A stretch of 64,000 nucleotides of DNA from Sorex araneus (Eukaryota; Chordata; Mammalia; Eulipotyphla; Soricidae). Positions 1 through 11,707 of this stretch are shown here, in pieces. Location of the stretch: positions 32,515,057 through 32,579,056 of the forward strand of contig NC_073311.1 of the NCBI RefSeq assembly GCF_027595985.1, given 5' to 3'. Each line of letters begins with the position of its first letter. Within the stretch, counting starts at the first letter, position 1. A program made the translations under genes and the position numbers. Below the pieces are notes generated by a model. That model saw nothing but the letters and a program-made list of their open reading frames with translations. It was not told where the DNA came from and did no database searches.

Positions 1-1841
1 GACACGGGAAGATTGGTAATGCTATGCTTTTATAACTTTGGAGTTGATTGAGTCCAAATAATTTTTATTTTGGGTCATCCATCATATTCACTTAACTTAA
101 GCTTCACTTGCCCTTAGTTCCTAATACTCCAAATCAAGGGTCCCTATGAGGGACAAGGATGGATCTAGGGTAAGCAGTAAGCTACCCTGGCATTGAAAAG
201 GGACAGGCTAAGCACCATAGCAAATATAATAAGTTAGAACATGGTCATGGACCAACTCTGTCATGATCCAAAGAGAAGTAACTGAATAAGGACCGTGTTG
301 GGATTAGGAAAGGCTAATTTGCCCTGAGGACTGTAGTCTGGGACATATATTCTTTTAGAAAGAGCTATCTTTTAAGCTTAATATATCTCTTGCTGTGTTC
401 ATACAAAATGACTAGAAATATTATTAAGAACTTAAGATGATCATTTAAATGGATACTGGCTAAGGAACGGAGAAAGCAATATTCCTTTAGATAGAATTTC
501 ACCCTAGCAGGAATCTAGAGTGCTGATGAGATTTTGTCTTTGAGTTCATCTAGAAGAACTTCCCCTGAATAAAGGGCTTTCATCTGTTCATTGTTTATGA
601 TAATGTTCAACTGCACTTATGTGGAATTGCTACCCTCAACCCTTCATGATCTCTCTATATTGAATATTGTGGGTCATGAATAAACAGCCACTGATTACCA
701 ATCATCCTGGTAGCCCCTGTTCCTTCATTCATCCTCATTGTCCACCAGTTGGGGGACAGTTATTTGGCCCCAAACACAACCAGGGGACCCTTAGATCACT
801 GTGGGTGGGCCAGTGACACAAACCCAGGTAGAGCAACAGGCATTAATTCTCTTTTATCAGGGTAATAGAATAAGCTTAGAATAGAGCAGAAATTTTTTTG
901 AAAATAATAAGGAACGTCCGATGATTTTCTCTCATTCTTCCTCTCAGAGATAAAAGTAATGTTTATTTAAATGCTAAAATCTTAACATCTGTGGGTTTCA
1001 CAAAGAAACACTACATGGTATATCACCTACCCTACGTGAGCAGTTTCTGATTTTCATTAGAAAGGAGAGCTAAAAGATAAATAAATTAACAGTAGTTAAG
1101 AATATGCTACTATTCACACATTTAGGATAGTAACAATATGATGCATTATTCTGTCCATATGGAGAATAATGAAAGAGTTGACAGCATTCTACTAAAAAAA
1201 TATGAATGGAGTATGCCTCATGGGTTCTTTTCAACTCTCCCCAGATCCCCCCAAATGATGACAATTTTAATCACTGAATTCACTGTCACATTTTATCTAT
1301 TAAAACTATGAAAAATGAATGATTTTAAACATTGGCTACTTCCCAGAAACTGTTGATGAGTAGCTTATATTTTACATGATGTTTTTGTTCATTCATTGGC
1401 CCTCATGTGGGATGTATAGACATATCAATCCTATGTAACACTCTAAACTAGAAAAAACAAAACTCTAATAGTGAAATGAGCAGACTTGTCAGAGTAATTT
1501 TAAATTTTTAGTTCTTATGATTAAAATATTTTACCAATTTTGAAATACCATTTACAACTATGGGTACCTTTAATAGATGTATAAGCAATATTTATTTTCT
1601 TAATCTGGAAATAAAATATAGCAGCAAAATTAGTGGTTTTAATTTTTTTCAAATGCCCTCTAAATATCATTCTGTTTTCTTAATTTATATCTTTAATTTT
1701 AAAAGAGTTAGCTCATTCTTTGCACTGGGAAGGCTTAGGTTTCAACAGCAATTGATCCAAGGAGCACTCCTTAGAGTGATCCCTAGCAGGAGCTGGAAAT
1801 AGTGTTCAGCACTACAAGCTGTGAGCATCTCCAGTAATAAT
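1..1841. other. AT-rich non-coding DNA, possible LTR relic
   Basis: No reading frame here resembles a known protein; the longest are short AT-rich frames. Around 560-800 there is an AATAAA followed by a C/T-rich stretch and a GGGGGACA motif, the sort of layout seen near the end of an old LTR, but I see no boundaries or duplications. A weak SINE-like segment lies at about 1735-1840. The rest holds nothing I can name. Confidence 0.4.
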
Positions 1842-2038
1842 CACTGTGTCACTGTATCACTGTCATCCTATTGCTCATCTTGCTCATCAATTTGCTCTAG
1901 CGGGCACAAGTAATGTCTCCATTTGTCCCTGTCTTGTTCAGGGTCAGGGGAATGAGGCCCATTATTGATACTGTTTTTGGCATATTAAATACAGCACAGG
2001 TAGCTTTCCAGGCTCTGCTGTGCGAGATTCTCTCCAAT
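1842..2038 (-). mobile_element. SOR type B SINE, intermediate long form, head missing
   Basis: On the minus strand it reads as the type B body ending in CAGTGATA-type tail repeats. It retains part of the extra segment found in the long forms (around 1935-1965, the GGGTCAGGGGAATGAG motif) but lacks most of it, so it is intermediate between the long and ordinary forms. The tRNA-like head is absent. Confidence 0.75.
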
Positions 2039-2044
2039 AATAAT

Positions 2045-2620
2045 GGTAAGATTCCTTTAAAGAAATTTTATTTTATTTATTTATTTTTTAATTTTTTATT
2101 TTATTGAATCACCATGTGGAAGGTTACATAGTTCTCAGGATTATGTCAGTTATACAATACTCAAATACCCTTCCCTTCACCAGTGCCCATATTCCATCAC
2201 CAACGCCCCCAGTATACCTCCTGCCCCCTCCTGCTCCCCCAGTCCCCACCCTTGTAAGTGATAAGTTTCACTTCGTTTACACTTTATCTTGATTATATTC
2301 CATGTTTCAACACATAACTCACTATTGTTGCTGGGGTTTCCCCCCAAAAAGAAAAAGACAGTCCTACTGCCAAGGAAGCATTTGATAGTTCTCCATTGCT
2401 GAGAATGTAGAGATATTAAGTCCCGCTGTTTGTTACATAACTTTTCTTTTTTTTCTTTTCTTTTTTTTCCCCCCTCATCCCGAGCCACTGAGTTCATGCC
2501 TGTTTAGTAATCGTCATGTGTGCTTGACATGTGCATTCGGTGACCAAGAACCGTCTTCCTGGCCTCCCCAGCTGAGGAACAAAGTGTTGGGGGACCATGG
2601 ACAGCTGGTAAAAATGGCCT
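2045..2620 (-). mobile_element. L1 3' UTR and 3' end, 5'-truncated
   Basis: The plus strand shows a T-rich tract followed by the complement of the L1 end seen at 24.9 kb (ATTGAATCACCATGTGGAAG, then CACCAGTGCCCATATTCCA). A polypyrimidine run at 2443-2474 is the complement of the L1 polypurine tract. No ORF2 is left. The upper boundary is uncertain; related UTR sequence may continue past 2620. Confidence 0.75.
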
Positions 2621-5184
2621 TTTAATGTAAAGCTGCTAGTATACTTTATAGAACATCTAAGGGGCTAGGGGTATAGGACTGCACATAGGTGTGACTGGTC
2701 ATTTACAGAGATAAAGCATTTCAGTACAGGCAATTCTCTTGGGGGGGATTAACCCAAGGAGGCATTCTGTCTCCCAGGAACATCTATATTGCTTTTCTGT
2801 TCCCCTTTAGTTTATATATTAAACAATTAAGTTTACCCATAATTAATACTTACAGCTATTTGTATATACACAGTAAGAGATAAAGATTTCAAAACATATT
2901 TTTCTGTTTGGGCTCTGAGGGCAAGCAAAAATTTTACCGTAAATCCTAGACTAGATCCTCAAGATAGTCCAGCTTGTCCTTCCCCATATGTGGTGGGGAG
3001 GAGGGGTCCTGTTTCTTTAGTCATAATAGCTTGCATCAAGACCATGCTTTATGCTTTCTAGATTGTCTCATTTTGATGTCAAGGTAGCTTTGCCTTTTGC
3101 CCTGGGTCCATCCCAGTCCTACGGTGATCTCTGTTTTGGGGGCTTTTAGAAACTATGGTAACTGAAGCCTGAGTCAAGTTATTATGACAGATGACCAGCA
3201 GTAGCTATATTTCAGAGTCAATCAGCTCCCAAATACTAGGAGCATAGCATTAATGCTCTTTCTATGTTCAAGTGAAGAACATTGCTCTAGAATAAAATAT
3301 GAAAAGGCTATAGGGGAAATAGAAAAGCAAGTAATTCACCTCAAAAACAAAGTCCAGAGTCTCCTAAGTAACCAAGCCTAACTTGGGGAATTGTAAAGCA
3401 CAAAAGAAAGGTTAAAGATAAACTCGATGGATTAGGGGTGCTTGTAAGAGCACTGTAAGCTTCTCTGGGAGGAGGAAAAGGGACAATTCATTGATGAAAC
3501 TTAGGGTTAATTTTCAACATTTGCTGATTCATGACACTTCTGTAGACACCAATCATTTTAGAACCTTCTGAGTACAACCAATTGATATTTTCTCAAGATT
3601 GTTTTTTATTTCAGAAAACAAGAATCAAAATTAGGTTCTTACCCTTTCATTTCTTTTGCCATAGATGCCTTTTCTAAGGCCTTGTTTTTTTTTTCTTGTA
3701 TACTGTATTTAGTGAAAATTCGATTGCCTTAAACAGAATTTAATATACTTGGGCCTAAGATTTCATAGAACCAGATCTGTTGCTTCTTTCTGTGCAATTT
3801 ATTTTGGCTCTAGGATTCTAGAAATATTTACTAAAATCTCACCTGTAGAGTAAGTTGATGCACAGGAATCATAGCATATTTTGAAATATTTAGCTGACAT
3901 GTACTGAAAGTAGCCTTGGTGAACTGAATCAAAATCATACCATCGCTGATTTGGGATATTCTTGATTCTTTTCTATAGAATGAAGATATAAAAACTATAT
4001 CCAAAGACATGGATGCTTATTTCCCTTTCCTGAAGACTTTTTAATCTAACAATTTAGTACCGCATATTATAATGTATTTCTACATGCCATGGTTTAAATC
4101 CCTGCTGTTTCATCAAATAAGGAAAGGATCCAGGCAGAAGGAAACATAATGGCAAAGAAGAGAGTAACTAATTCCTCTGAAGATAATTCCTGAGTATTTG
4201 CTGGTATGAATGACATGTTGTGTTTCATAGAGTCAAAGAGGTTCATAGTGTTATTTTTTTCCCAATCATTTGAAAAATTTGGGGAGGAAGAGATTTAGAG
4301 AAATGCTATTCTTTATGGTCTACAGGGCATAAAGTTGTGGATGTGTTTCAAGAATTTATTCCTCAGCGCAACACTGTTGACAAGGTTCTAAGTAAGGGAT
4401 ACTTTGCCAGATACTTTTTTTCTTACATTCAGTTTACTTAACTCTTGTCAATTTCTGACAGTTTTTTCTTTTGAATATTTCCATGGATAATTACTGTGAA
4501 GTTTAGGGAAAATACATCATACATTATAGATTGCCTACATATGAAAATATTTATGAAACTCATCTGAAATCACTGCTACTTTTTCAGGTTGCTGGTTATA
4601 TATGCACACATAATTCCTCTATCCTTCTGACAGTTATTAAATTGGGCTTTAAAAATTTGAGAGTATACTGAGAATCACATAAAGAGGCACTTTCATAGAG
4701 AAATGCAAGGTCATAGCTATAAAGAATCTAGGGTCTCAACTTTTATATTAGTCTACTCCTGAGATTTTAAATAATGTGATACAATTCTGGTTCTATAAAA
4801 CTTAAATGGCAATGAAAAATGTGGAAGGCTCTTACTTAAACATTCAAGGAACAATTTCTTCTAAGCATTCACAATTCTAGCTATGATTACATTTTCCACC
4901 AACTGCATGTGATATCCCCATTAATCAAAAATGATGGAATTTTAAAGTCCTTAAAAAATCAATTACAGCAATGGTTCAATATACCACTACCTACACACTT
5001 TGGATAGATTTTTTAAAAAATGATGACTTCTCCAAGACTATGATGTCTTTCTGGAATATTTGTCACTTTCCATGGGTAATAACTGGAATATTATTTCCTA
5101 TTCAAATTACAGTAGATGTCTCTAAGTTTTATTTATCTTTGCAACTTAGAACGTAATGTCGAGGGCTGTAATGATATTTCAGCA
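2621..5184. other. Non-coding, repeat-poor stretch
   Basis: No gene or clear repeat recognised. On the minus strand, 2500-2820 has a TATA-like TATAAAG and G/C-rich segments reminiscent of an LTR or extended L1 3' UTR, but no ends can be placed. A short frame near 3300-3370 encodes a lysine/glutamate-rich helix-like peptide before a stop; I cannot assign it. Confidence 0.35.
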
Positions 5185-5345
5185 GGTTGGCTGCTTGCTG
5201 TCCAACCTGAGTCCCATTCCTGACATCCTTTATGGTCCTCTGAGATCTCAGGAGTGATTCTTGAGTACAGAGCCAAGTGTAAGCCCTGAGCACCTCCAGC
5301 TGTGGCTAATAATAATAATAATAATAATAATTTTAAAAATAAAAA
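5185..5345 (+). mobile_element. SOR type A SINE, 5' part eroded
   Basis: The body is recognisable by the order GGTCCTCTGAG, CAGGAGTGATTC, GAGTACAGAGCCA and CCCTGAGCAC. The tail has become an (AAT)n microsatellite at about 5308-5330. Confidence 0.75.
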
Positions 5346-5692
5346 GAACAAGAAAATCAGAATAAGTTAAATAAATCAAAACTTTTGATTGTCCCTCTGT
5401 TCTGCTAAAAATAAATCATTCAGATTAACTTAAGTTTAGATTCAATGATATTAATGAAGAATTATATTGTCAAATTTCTTATTACCTGATCAAGATTTTT
5501 TCCCTTTGTTTTCCTTATGTGTCACGTCGGTTATGATTGCTTTTGACCTACTGTGCTACCTATATCTTTTAATTTTAATATTAAGATTCATAGTGTTTGT
5601 TCTATGTCTAGGAGTGGTAGTTAAATACAATCATACAGAAAGAAAGGAGTTAAGTAGCAGTGCTTTCTTAGACTAAATAATCTTGCCTTTTG

Positions 5693-5945
5693 ATTTTTAT
5701 GGATAGCACAGCGGTAGGGCATTCGCCTTTCATGCAGCTGACCCGTGTTCGATTCCTCCGCCCCTCTCAGAGTGCCCGGCAAGCTACTGAGAGTATCGCC
5801 TGCACGGCAGAGCCTGGCAAACTACCCGTGGCGTATTGGATATGCCCAAACACAGTAACAATAAGTCTCACAATGAGAGACGTTACTGGTGCCCACTCGA
5901 ACAAATTGATGAGCAACGGGATGACAATGACAGTGACAGTAATTT
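5693..5945 (+). mobile_element. SOR type B SINE
   Basis: Box A-like TAGCACAGCGG and a box B GTTCGATTCC are intact, followed by the type B body (CTCCGCCCCTCTC, GAGCCTGGCAA, GATATGCC, GACGTTACTGGTGCCC). The tail is GACAATGACAGTGACAGT with no poly(A). The copy is complete. Confidence 0.92.
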
Positions 5946-6005
5946 TTGGCCACAGGCAACATTGCTCAGGAAATACTCTTGGCTCTGTGCTCAGTCCTCA
6001 TACTC
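5946..6005 (-). mobile_element. SOR type A fragment
   Basis: The minus strand matches the 3' half of type A (complement of TTGCTCAGG...CTCTGTGCTCAG). It abuts the preceding type B tail, so type B may have landed in an older type A tail here as well. Confidence 0.55.
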
Positions 6006-7095
6006 TCCTTACTGCCTTCTCCTATTAACCCAAACTGTAGCATATAACCAAAACTATTTGTAATGGCATCAAGAAGCACTTTTTCAATTCTTTGTTCTTC
6101 ATATTTTTAAGCAGAACTTTAGCACCTCTAGCAAAATTAAATCTATTTCTGAATATCTAATGTTCAACAAATGTAAAACAACTGAATATTTACCCCATAT
6201 ACAGTAGCAGAGCATAATTGTTAATAACATAGATACTTTTAATAATTGTCAAGAATATCTAAGTTAACAAGAATCATTTCTTTCAAAGAAATGATTTTAA
6301 CTTTTTCACCACATTTTTATAACATACCATATTATCTTTAAATTTAAATTTATTGATTATAATACAATTCATTTTTCTCTATAATAATCATTAATTGATA
6401 AATCTTATTTTATGATGATGGTGATTTTTTTCTCTTAATAAATTAGTCATGCCTTCTAATCCAAGTGAATAGCATACTTGAACAAGCCTACTCATACTGA
6501 TGTTTAGTCATTAAAGCCTCATGAATATCTTAGCAAACTATGACAGTGTTATAAAACTAGAAATGTATTTTTCAAGAGAAAACATCCCCAATGAGAATAT
6601 TATGATGATATTACAGGCTTTATAGTATTTTTAAAAACTTGTCCTTTAGACTATCTCTTATGATATTGCTTTTCCAAATGATTTATAAAAGTTTAACACC
6701 TACAAAATAATGACATATACACTGAAAAAGTACACCGAATACAGAAATCATATGCTTTTAAATAAACACACTTATATTCTTAATCCAAAATGGCATTTTA
6801 TAGTTGACTTTGAAATGACTAATGCTGAATAGGTGGAAAAATAAAATGAGGTATTTGTAAAGATGATTCTCATTTAAAAATATTTTAATATATAAAGAGA
6901 TCAAGAGCAGAAAAATTACTGAATCTTTAAAAAACATCTGTGAACACTGTTTTTATATAAGAACTTAGCTTACTTTTTCTTTATGATGTCATTCTGATCA
7001 GTTTTCAAAAACCTAAAAGGTAAATTCCTTTAAAGAGAACTGAATATATAAAAAAAATCACTTATGCATTTCTTGTAGTTTTTCTGTGTCAGAAA
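6006..7095. other. AT-rich non-coding DNA
   Basis: I see no gene, RNA or recognisable repeat. Composition is strongly A/T with scattered short homopolymers. Confidence 0.5.
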
Positions 7096-7097
7096 GC

Positions 7098-7245
7098 CAC
7101 ATTCAGGATGCTTAAGGCATATTCCTGGTTCTGTCCTCAAGAATTACTCTTATAGTGGTGTTCAAGGGACCAGATGTGGTACTGGAATTAAACCAGGTCA
7201 GCCATATGCAAGACAAGTGCTTTACCCACTGTACTATCAAGAGTT
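7098..7245 (-). mobile_element. SOR type A SINE
   Basis: The minus strand carries a degraded tRNA-like head (complement of CCACTGTACTATC and ACCAGGTCAGCC) and a type A body. It is diverged, hence fairly old. Confidence 0.75.
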
Positions 7246-7729
7246 CCCGATACTTGAAAAGTAGTATTTTTTAAAGCAGTGCTATGTTTGACCAAAGTCT
7301 GATTCATAAAATTTTCATAACTAGCTTATGAAAATGTACAATATACTGAGTTACACATCTCAACTTTGCTTTGAAGGACGTTTTCTACAATATCGGGAAA
7401 ATATTTAATGTAATTCAAAAACTGTGCTACTTTCTCTGAGACATTCTCCCAAACAACTTGACAGAATTTTCAATACATCCCTCTATTGCCCTTTTGAAAA
7501 TAAATGTGTACTTCTTATAAATCAATTCTTCGGTTTCAGTCTTCTTGCTCCTTGTAATAATTCTCATGGTTTTGCTTTTGTTTCCATTCACTGCTACCCT
7601 CTAGGACTGCTTGCCACTCTGCTTTTGAGTCTACAAAGTCCTGTACCCTATTTTTCCTTTATAGTATTGTCTGGATTCTGAGATTAGCTATCTCTTGTGC
7701 CATATAAAAATGTTAGTTGATTATATTAT

Positions 7730-7888
7730 TTCTCCTCTCCCCTCCTCTCTCCTCCTTTCCCCTCCCCTCTCTTCTCCTCTCTTCACCTCTCTTCCTCTCC
7801 TCTCTACTCCCCTTTATCCTCCCCTTCCCTCTCCTTCTCTCCCCTCCTCTTCCTTTCTTTTCTTTTCTTTTTTTTTCTTTCTTTTTTA
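7730..7888. repeat. C/T-rich low-complexity tract
   Basis: The plus strand is almost pure pyrimidine (CCTCTC, CTTTCC and TTTTC units) for about 150 bp. Apparent open frames across it, on both strands, are a by-product of the repeat. It lies at the T-rich end of a decayed minus-strand type A SOR, so it probably grew from that SINE tail. Confidence 0.9.
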
Positions 7889-7975
7889 AATATTTGCACC
7901 ACACCAGATGGTCAGTGCTCACTGCCATGGATCAAACCCCAGTTGGTTATACATAAGACAAGATCCCTCCCCTCC
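7889..7975 (-). mobile_element. SOR type A remnant
   Basis: Short, decayed minus-strand match to type A: CACACCAGATGG, a GGATCAAACCCCAGTTGG segment (complement of box B) and ACATAAGACAAG from the head. Confidence 0.5.
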
Positions 7976-8059
7976 ATATTATTTCCCAGAACTATTTCTA
8001 AAAGTCTGCCTACCAAACTTCCAAAGTTCTACCAAAGTTCTACCTACAACAATTTTTTT

Positions 8060-8290
8060 CTGAATTTGTTTTTTTTTTAATTATATTATAGGTTGTTTCA
8101 ATTCTGTTAAGATTTATGGTAGCAATTTACAAAATTACCTTACTCACTACTGCCAATATTCCCATGACTCTGCACCAAAGTCCCTGTGTCACCACTGGTA
8201 TGATCTTCCCCTTCCCTCCCCCCACTGTTTCATAATCCCAAGGCAAGGGTTTGTTATGTTTAATACTGTCTATGCTTTTGTTTGAAAAAC
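8060..8290 (-). mobile_element. Possible old L1-like 3' end
   Basis: A T-rich start, then an unusual C-rich stretch (CTTCCCTCCCCCC) laid out like the complement of the L1 3' ends elsewhere in the window. Similarity is loose and it could be something else. Confidence 0.3.
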
Positions 8291-8701
8291 AAAAAAACAC
8301 TTTTACTCTGTCTTATCTAAATGCTATTTGCATTTAAAGATAACTTGGATTTGTGAACTACTATAACTTTGGTGAATTTCCTTTCTATCTACTATGCTTC
8401 CTCGTTTATGGGTTTATTACTCTATGCTTGCTTCCAATTTTCAGTAAAAACAACATCATCCTATGAATAATAGAGTCAAGGGTACTTCACTCTTTATTGA
8501 AATGTGTTTCTTGTTAAGCCTTTCTCTTTGTTGCTTCAGTTTGAAGCCCACAGGTAGATCTGCAGCTAATTACTTTTCCCATGGAATCTGTGTAACTACT
8601 ACACCAATCTACCTTTCAGGAAACTACGGGGATGATTGTTCATTAAGACTTAATGTAAATAATCAGTAATTTAGCAGCTACTTAAAATTAAATCAAGAAT
8701 A

Positions 8702-9140
8702 GGGGCGGGAACAATAGTACAGTGGGTAGGGTGTTTGCCTTGCACACAGCCGACCCAAGTTCGATCTGCAGCATCCCATACGGTCCCCTGAGCACTGCCA
8801 GGACTAATTCCTGAGTGCAAAGCCAGGAGTAATCCCTGTGCATCGCTGGATGTAATCCAAAAAGCACTGTCACTCTCACTGTCATCCTGTTACTCATCGA
8901 TTTGCTCGAGCAGGCACCAGTAATATCTCCATCATGAGACTTGTTGTTACTGTTTTTGGCATATCAGATACACCATGGGTAGCTTGCCATACTCTGCCTT
9001 GGGGTCGAGATACTCTCGGTAGCTTGCTGGGCTTTCCAAGAAGGGCAGAGGAATCAAACCAAGGTCGGCCATGTGCAAGGCAACCCCCCTGCCCTCTGTG
9101 CTATCACTCCAGCCCAACCCAAAAAGCAAAATAAATAAAT
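8702..9140 (+). mobile_element. SOR type A SINE split by a type B insertion
   Basis: Head and body occupy 8702-8866. The same A-rich tail resumes at 9116-9140 after an inserted type B copy. The duplicated segments are 8854-8866 and 9116-9128 (AATCCAAAAAGCA versus AACCCAAAAAGCA). Box B is slightly changed (GTTCGATCTG). Confidence 0.9.
8867..9115 (-). mobile_element. SOR type B SINE nested in type A tail
   Basis: Complete minus-strand type B copy, from the tail (complement of GACAGTGAGAGTGACAG) to the head (complement of TGGAGTGATAGCACAG). Flanking 13-bp duplications with one mismatch show it inserted into the A-rich tail of the type A element, so it is younger than that host. Confidence 0.92.
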
Positions 9141-9229
9141 AAGTTAAACAAAATTCTATCAAGAATATATATCAAAATAATATGGAAGATGAGCTTTAAT
9201 TTATTGTCACTCTAAAAGAACTCATGCTC

Positions 9230-9490
9230 GGCGCATATGCTGCCTGAGCCCATGTGCTGCTTGCGCCCACATGGCCGAGCAGATGTGTTGCCCACATCTC
9301 CCCTCTTGAGATGTGTACTTTCATGCTTTCATACTTTTGTGTCTAAAGCTCGGTTATTTGTAGGGGCTTCCTCAACCCTTGATGAAGCCCGCGTTCTTTC
9401 TTGAGCTTGTTATTCTTAATATTATCTCTACCACTTATCTTTTCCTCCTTCCCTCAGAAACCTCTGAATAAAATCTATTTACTTCAAAAA
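9230..9490 (+). mobile_element. Retroposed copy of an unidentified poly(A) RNA, about 260 bp
   Basis: The segment is flanked by near-perfect 16-bp target duplications (AAAAGAACTCATGCTC at 9214-9229 and AAAAGAACTGATGCTC at 9490-9505). It ends in AATAAA about 20 bp before a short poly(A). The sequence is richer in G/C than its surroundings, lacks Pol III boxes and has no long frame. The duplication starting with AAAA is typical of L1-mediated insertion. The source RNA is not recognised; an LTR-derived transcript end is one possibility. A related 3' end lies at 28738-28872. Confidence 0.75.
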
Positions 9491-9663
9491 AAAGAACTGA
9501 TGCTCCAATGTATAAACGTTGAGCTCTGCAATTTATCCACAGTGGTGGCAATATGAAGAACATTACATACGTTTTATTAATATTGCATATATTTTGCTAA
9601 CATTACATACACTTTATTAACATTGTTAGGTTTGAAATCATATTTTGATAGATTGCATGTAAT

Positions 9664-9917
9664 CAGATTGGAGCGATAGCACAGCGGATAGGGCGTTTGC
9701 CTTGCATGCAGCTGACCCGGGTTCTATTCCTCCATCCCTCTTGGTGAGCCCGGTAAGCTACCAAGAGTAACCCACCTGAATGGCCCAGCCTGGTAAGCTA
9801 CCCATGGTGTATTTGATATGCCAAAAACAGCAACAACAAGTCTCATAATGAAGACGTTACTGATACCTGCTCGAACAAATGAATGAACAATGGGATGACA
9901 GTGCTAGAGTGTTACAG
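9664..9917 (+). mobile_element. SOR type B SINE
   Basis: TAGCACAGCGG box A is intact; box B has one change (GTTCTATTCC). The tail is of the CAGTGCTA type. The flanking segments TGCATGTAAT (9654-9663) and TGCATGAAAT (9918-9927) fit a 10-bp target duplication with one change. Confidence 0.9.
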
Positions 9918-10436
9918 TGCATGAAATAAAAAAAAATTAAATAAACAGCTAAATTTAAAAAGTAGCTAAATAAAAAAATAAAGTTAAGTTTATATAATAA
10001 CAAAATTTTCTAGATGGTTAGCAGCTACTGCAATTTAATTACACAGATTTAACACAAGCATAAATTTTTCTTTTTCACTGGCAAGCAGGGCCATTCTTTG
10101 TATAAAATTTGTACATAAATCCACACGTCATTGAACATTTTGTTTTTTAAATTGTGAATGATGTTTCTAGACAACATAAATGACTGATACCTATTTTGTG
10201 CCTAGTTCTGTAAATTTATGTGATACTTATCTTGAAGTTCCTATAAAGGTTATATGAGAAAATATATGTAAAAAGAATGTTAAAGTACCTGAAGTATAAT
10301 GTGGTTATTTATTTAATGAATATTGTCCCTAATAGTAAAATACATATAAACCAACTAATTTAAAAAAATCTTAAGCTATCTCTATTCTAGCTCTAAGTTT
10401 TTATCCAACCCTATTTATTTTGACATTACATGAACT

Positions 10437-10560
10437 TGAGAGCTAGTAACACAGGGAAGGTTCATGCCTTGTCTCTGACTTAGCCCAGTTTGACTCCCTG
10501 AGTACTGCCGGAAGTGATCTCTGAGCACTGTGTCAGAAGTAATATTTGAGCAGAGCCACA
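10437..10560 (+). mobile_element. Old SOR type A SINE
   Basis: Degraded head (AGCTAGTAACACAGGG, CATGCCTTG) and body (GAGTACTGCC, GAGCACTG). Its A-rich tail runs directly into the long GAAA/GGAA microsatellite, which probably arose from it. Confidence 0.65.
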
Positions 10561-10940
10561 GAGAAGGGAAGAAAGAAAGAAAGAAGGAGAGCAACCAAGC
10601 AAACAAGCAAGAAAGAAAGAAAGAAAGAAAGAAAAGAGAGAGAAAGAGAAAGAGAGGGACAGAGGGAGGAAAAAGAAAGGAAGGAAGCCAGGAAGGAGGA
10701 AAGGAGGGATATAGTGAAGAGAAGCAAGGAAGGAAGGAAGGAAGGAAGGAAGGAAGGAAGGAAGGAAGGAAGGAAGGAAGGAAGGAAGGAAGGAAGGAAG
10801 GGAGGGAGGGAGGGAGGGAGGAAGGAAGGAAGGAAGGAAGGAAGGAAGGAAGGAAGGAAGGAAGGAAGGAAGGAAGGAAGGAAGGAAGGAAGGAAGGAAG
10901 GAAGGAAGGAGGGAGGGAGGGAAAAATAGAGAAAGCAAGA
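10561..10940 (+). repeat. (GAAA)n/(GGAA)n microsatellite with GGGA runs
   Basis: About 380 bp of nearly uninterrupted purine: GAAA units at 10565-10640, mixed units to about 10725, then long GGAA arrays. GGGA blocks at 10800-10821 and about 10909-10922 give four or more GGG runs with single-A loops. Frames across it encode only low-complexity peptides and are not genes. Confidence 0.97.
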
Positions 10941-11015
10941 AATAATTTATTTTTCTGAATTTGCAATCGAAATACTTCTATTTCTGTTGCAAAATAATTT
11001 CATATGGTATTTTAA

Positions 11016-11249
11016 AGGAACACAGCGTGTAGGGCATTTGCCTTGCACATGGCCCACCTGGGTTCGATTCCTCCGTCCCTCTTGGAAAGCCTGGCAAGCT
11101 ACCAAGAGTATCTTGCCAGCAGGGCAGAGCCTGGCAAGCTACCTGCGGCATATTCGATATGCCAAAAACTGTAACAAGTCTCACAATGGAGACGTTACTG
11201 GTGCCTGCTTGAGCAAATCGATGAGCAATGGGATGACAGTGACAGTGAC
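11016..11249 (+). mobile_element. SOR type B SINE
   Basis: GTTCGATTCC box B is intact; box A is degraded (AACACAGCGTG). Full type B body and a tail of GACAGTGACAGTGACC. Confidence 0.9.
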
Positions 11250-11707
11250 CACATTATGTTAATTAATCTGCCACAGATATCCTCGTGTTTCCCAAAGTGG
11301 GTGATCCTGGCCCCATGGGGGTGCTATAATGATTAGGTAATAAGTAGCCACTGGTACAGTTGAAGGAAACATACTCTTTCTCTGTTTAATGATTTTCAAA
11401 GGGCTGCTGAGTGATTTTTTTTTTTTTGAAAAGGGACTGTGGTAGGCCAAACAAATTTCACAACCTTTGCTCTAAGTGAAGTCATTCTGCTTTTTATGTG
11501 TGAAATATTAGGGCTTTCTAATCTTTAGATCTAAGTCCTTGATCTGTATGCATATACACTGATGTAACTACATATGACATTAACAAAAATATATTAAACT
11601 AACAGAAGAGCGAAATGTCATTCTCTTTTGTATGAAAATTACTTGTGCCATCAATGTTATCAGTATATTCCACTTAATAAATAACTTGTTAAAACTTTGT
11701 CTTTGTT
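11250..11707. other. Unassigned segment, possible ancient DNA transposon relic
   Basis: 11285-11460 begins TTTCCCAAAGTGGGTGATCC, followed by a G/C-rich core and then a run of T. This recalls the edges of old hAT-type elements, but I see no convincing inverted ends. The remainder is unremarkable. Confidence 0.25.

Noticed and set aside
3290..3380. Coiled-coil-like peptide frame (EKAIGEIEKQV region)
   Set aside because: Only about 30 codons before a stop and no neighbouring retroviral or L1 ORF1 features to support it.
5690..6028. 112-codon open frame
   Set aside because: It lies across a type B SOR copy. The same frame recurs in other copies and is a property of the SINE sequence.
7695..7956. 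Open frames rich in serine/leucine/proline or arginine/glutamate
   Set aside because: They lie over the C/T-rich tract and reflect its composition only.
10415..10966. Long open frames of up to 183 codons on both strands
   Set aside because: They translate the GGAA/GAAA microsatellite into repeated FLPS or RKEG peptides. Low-complexity artefact.
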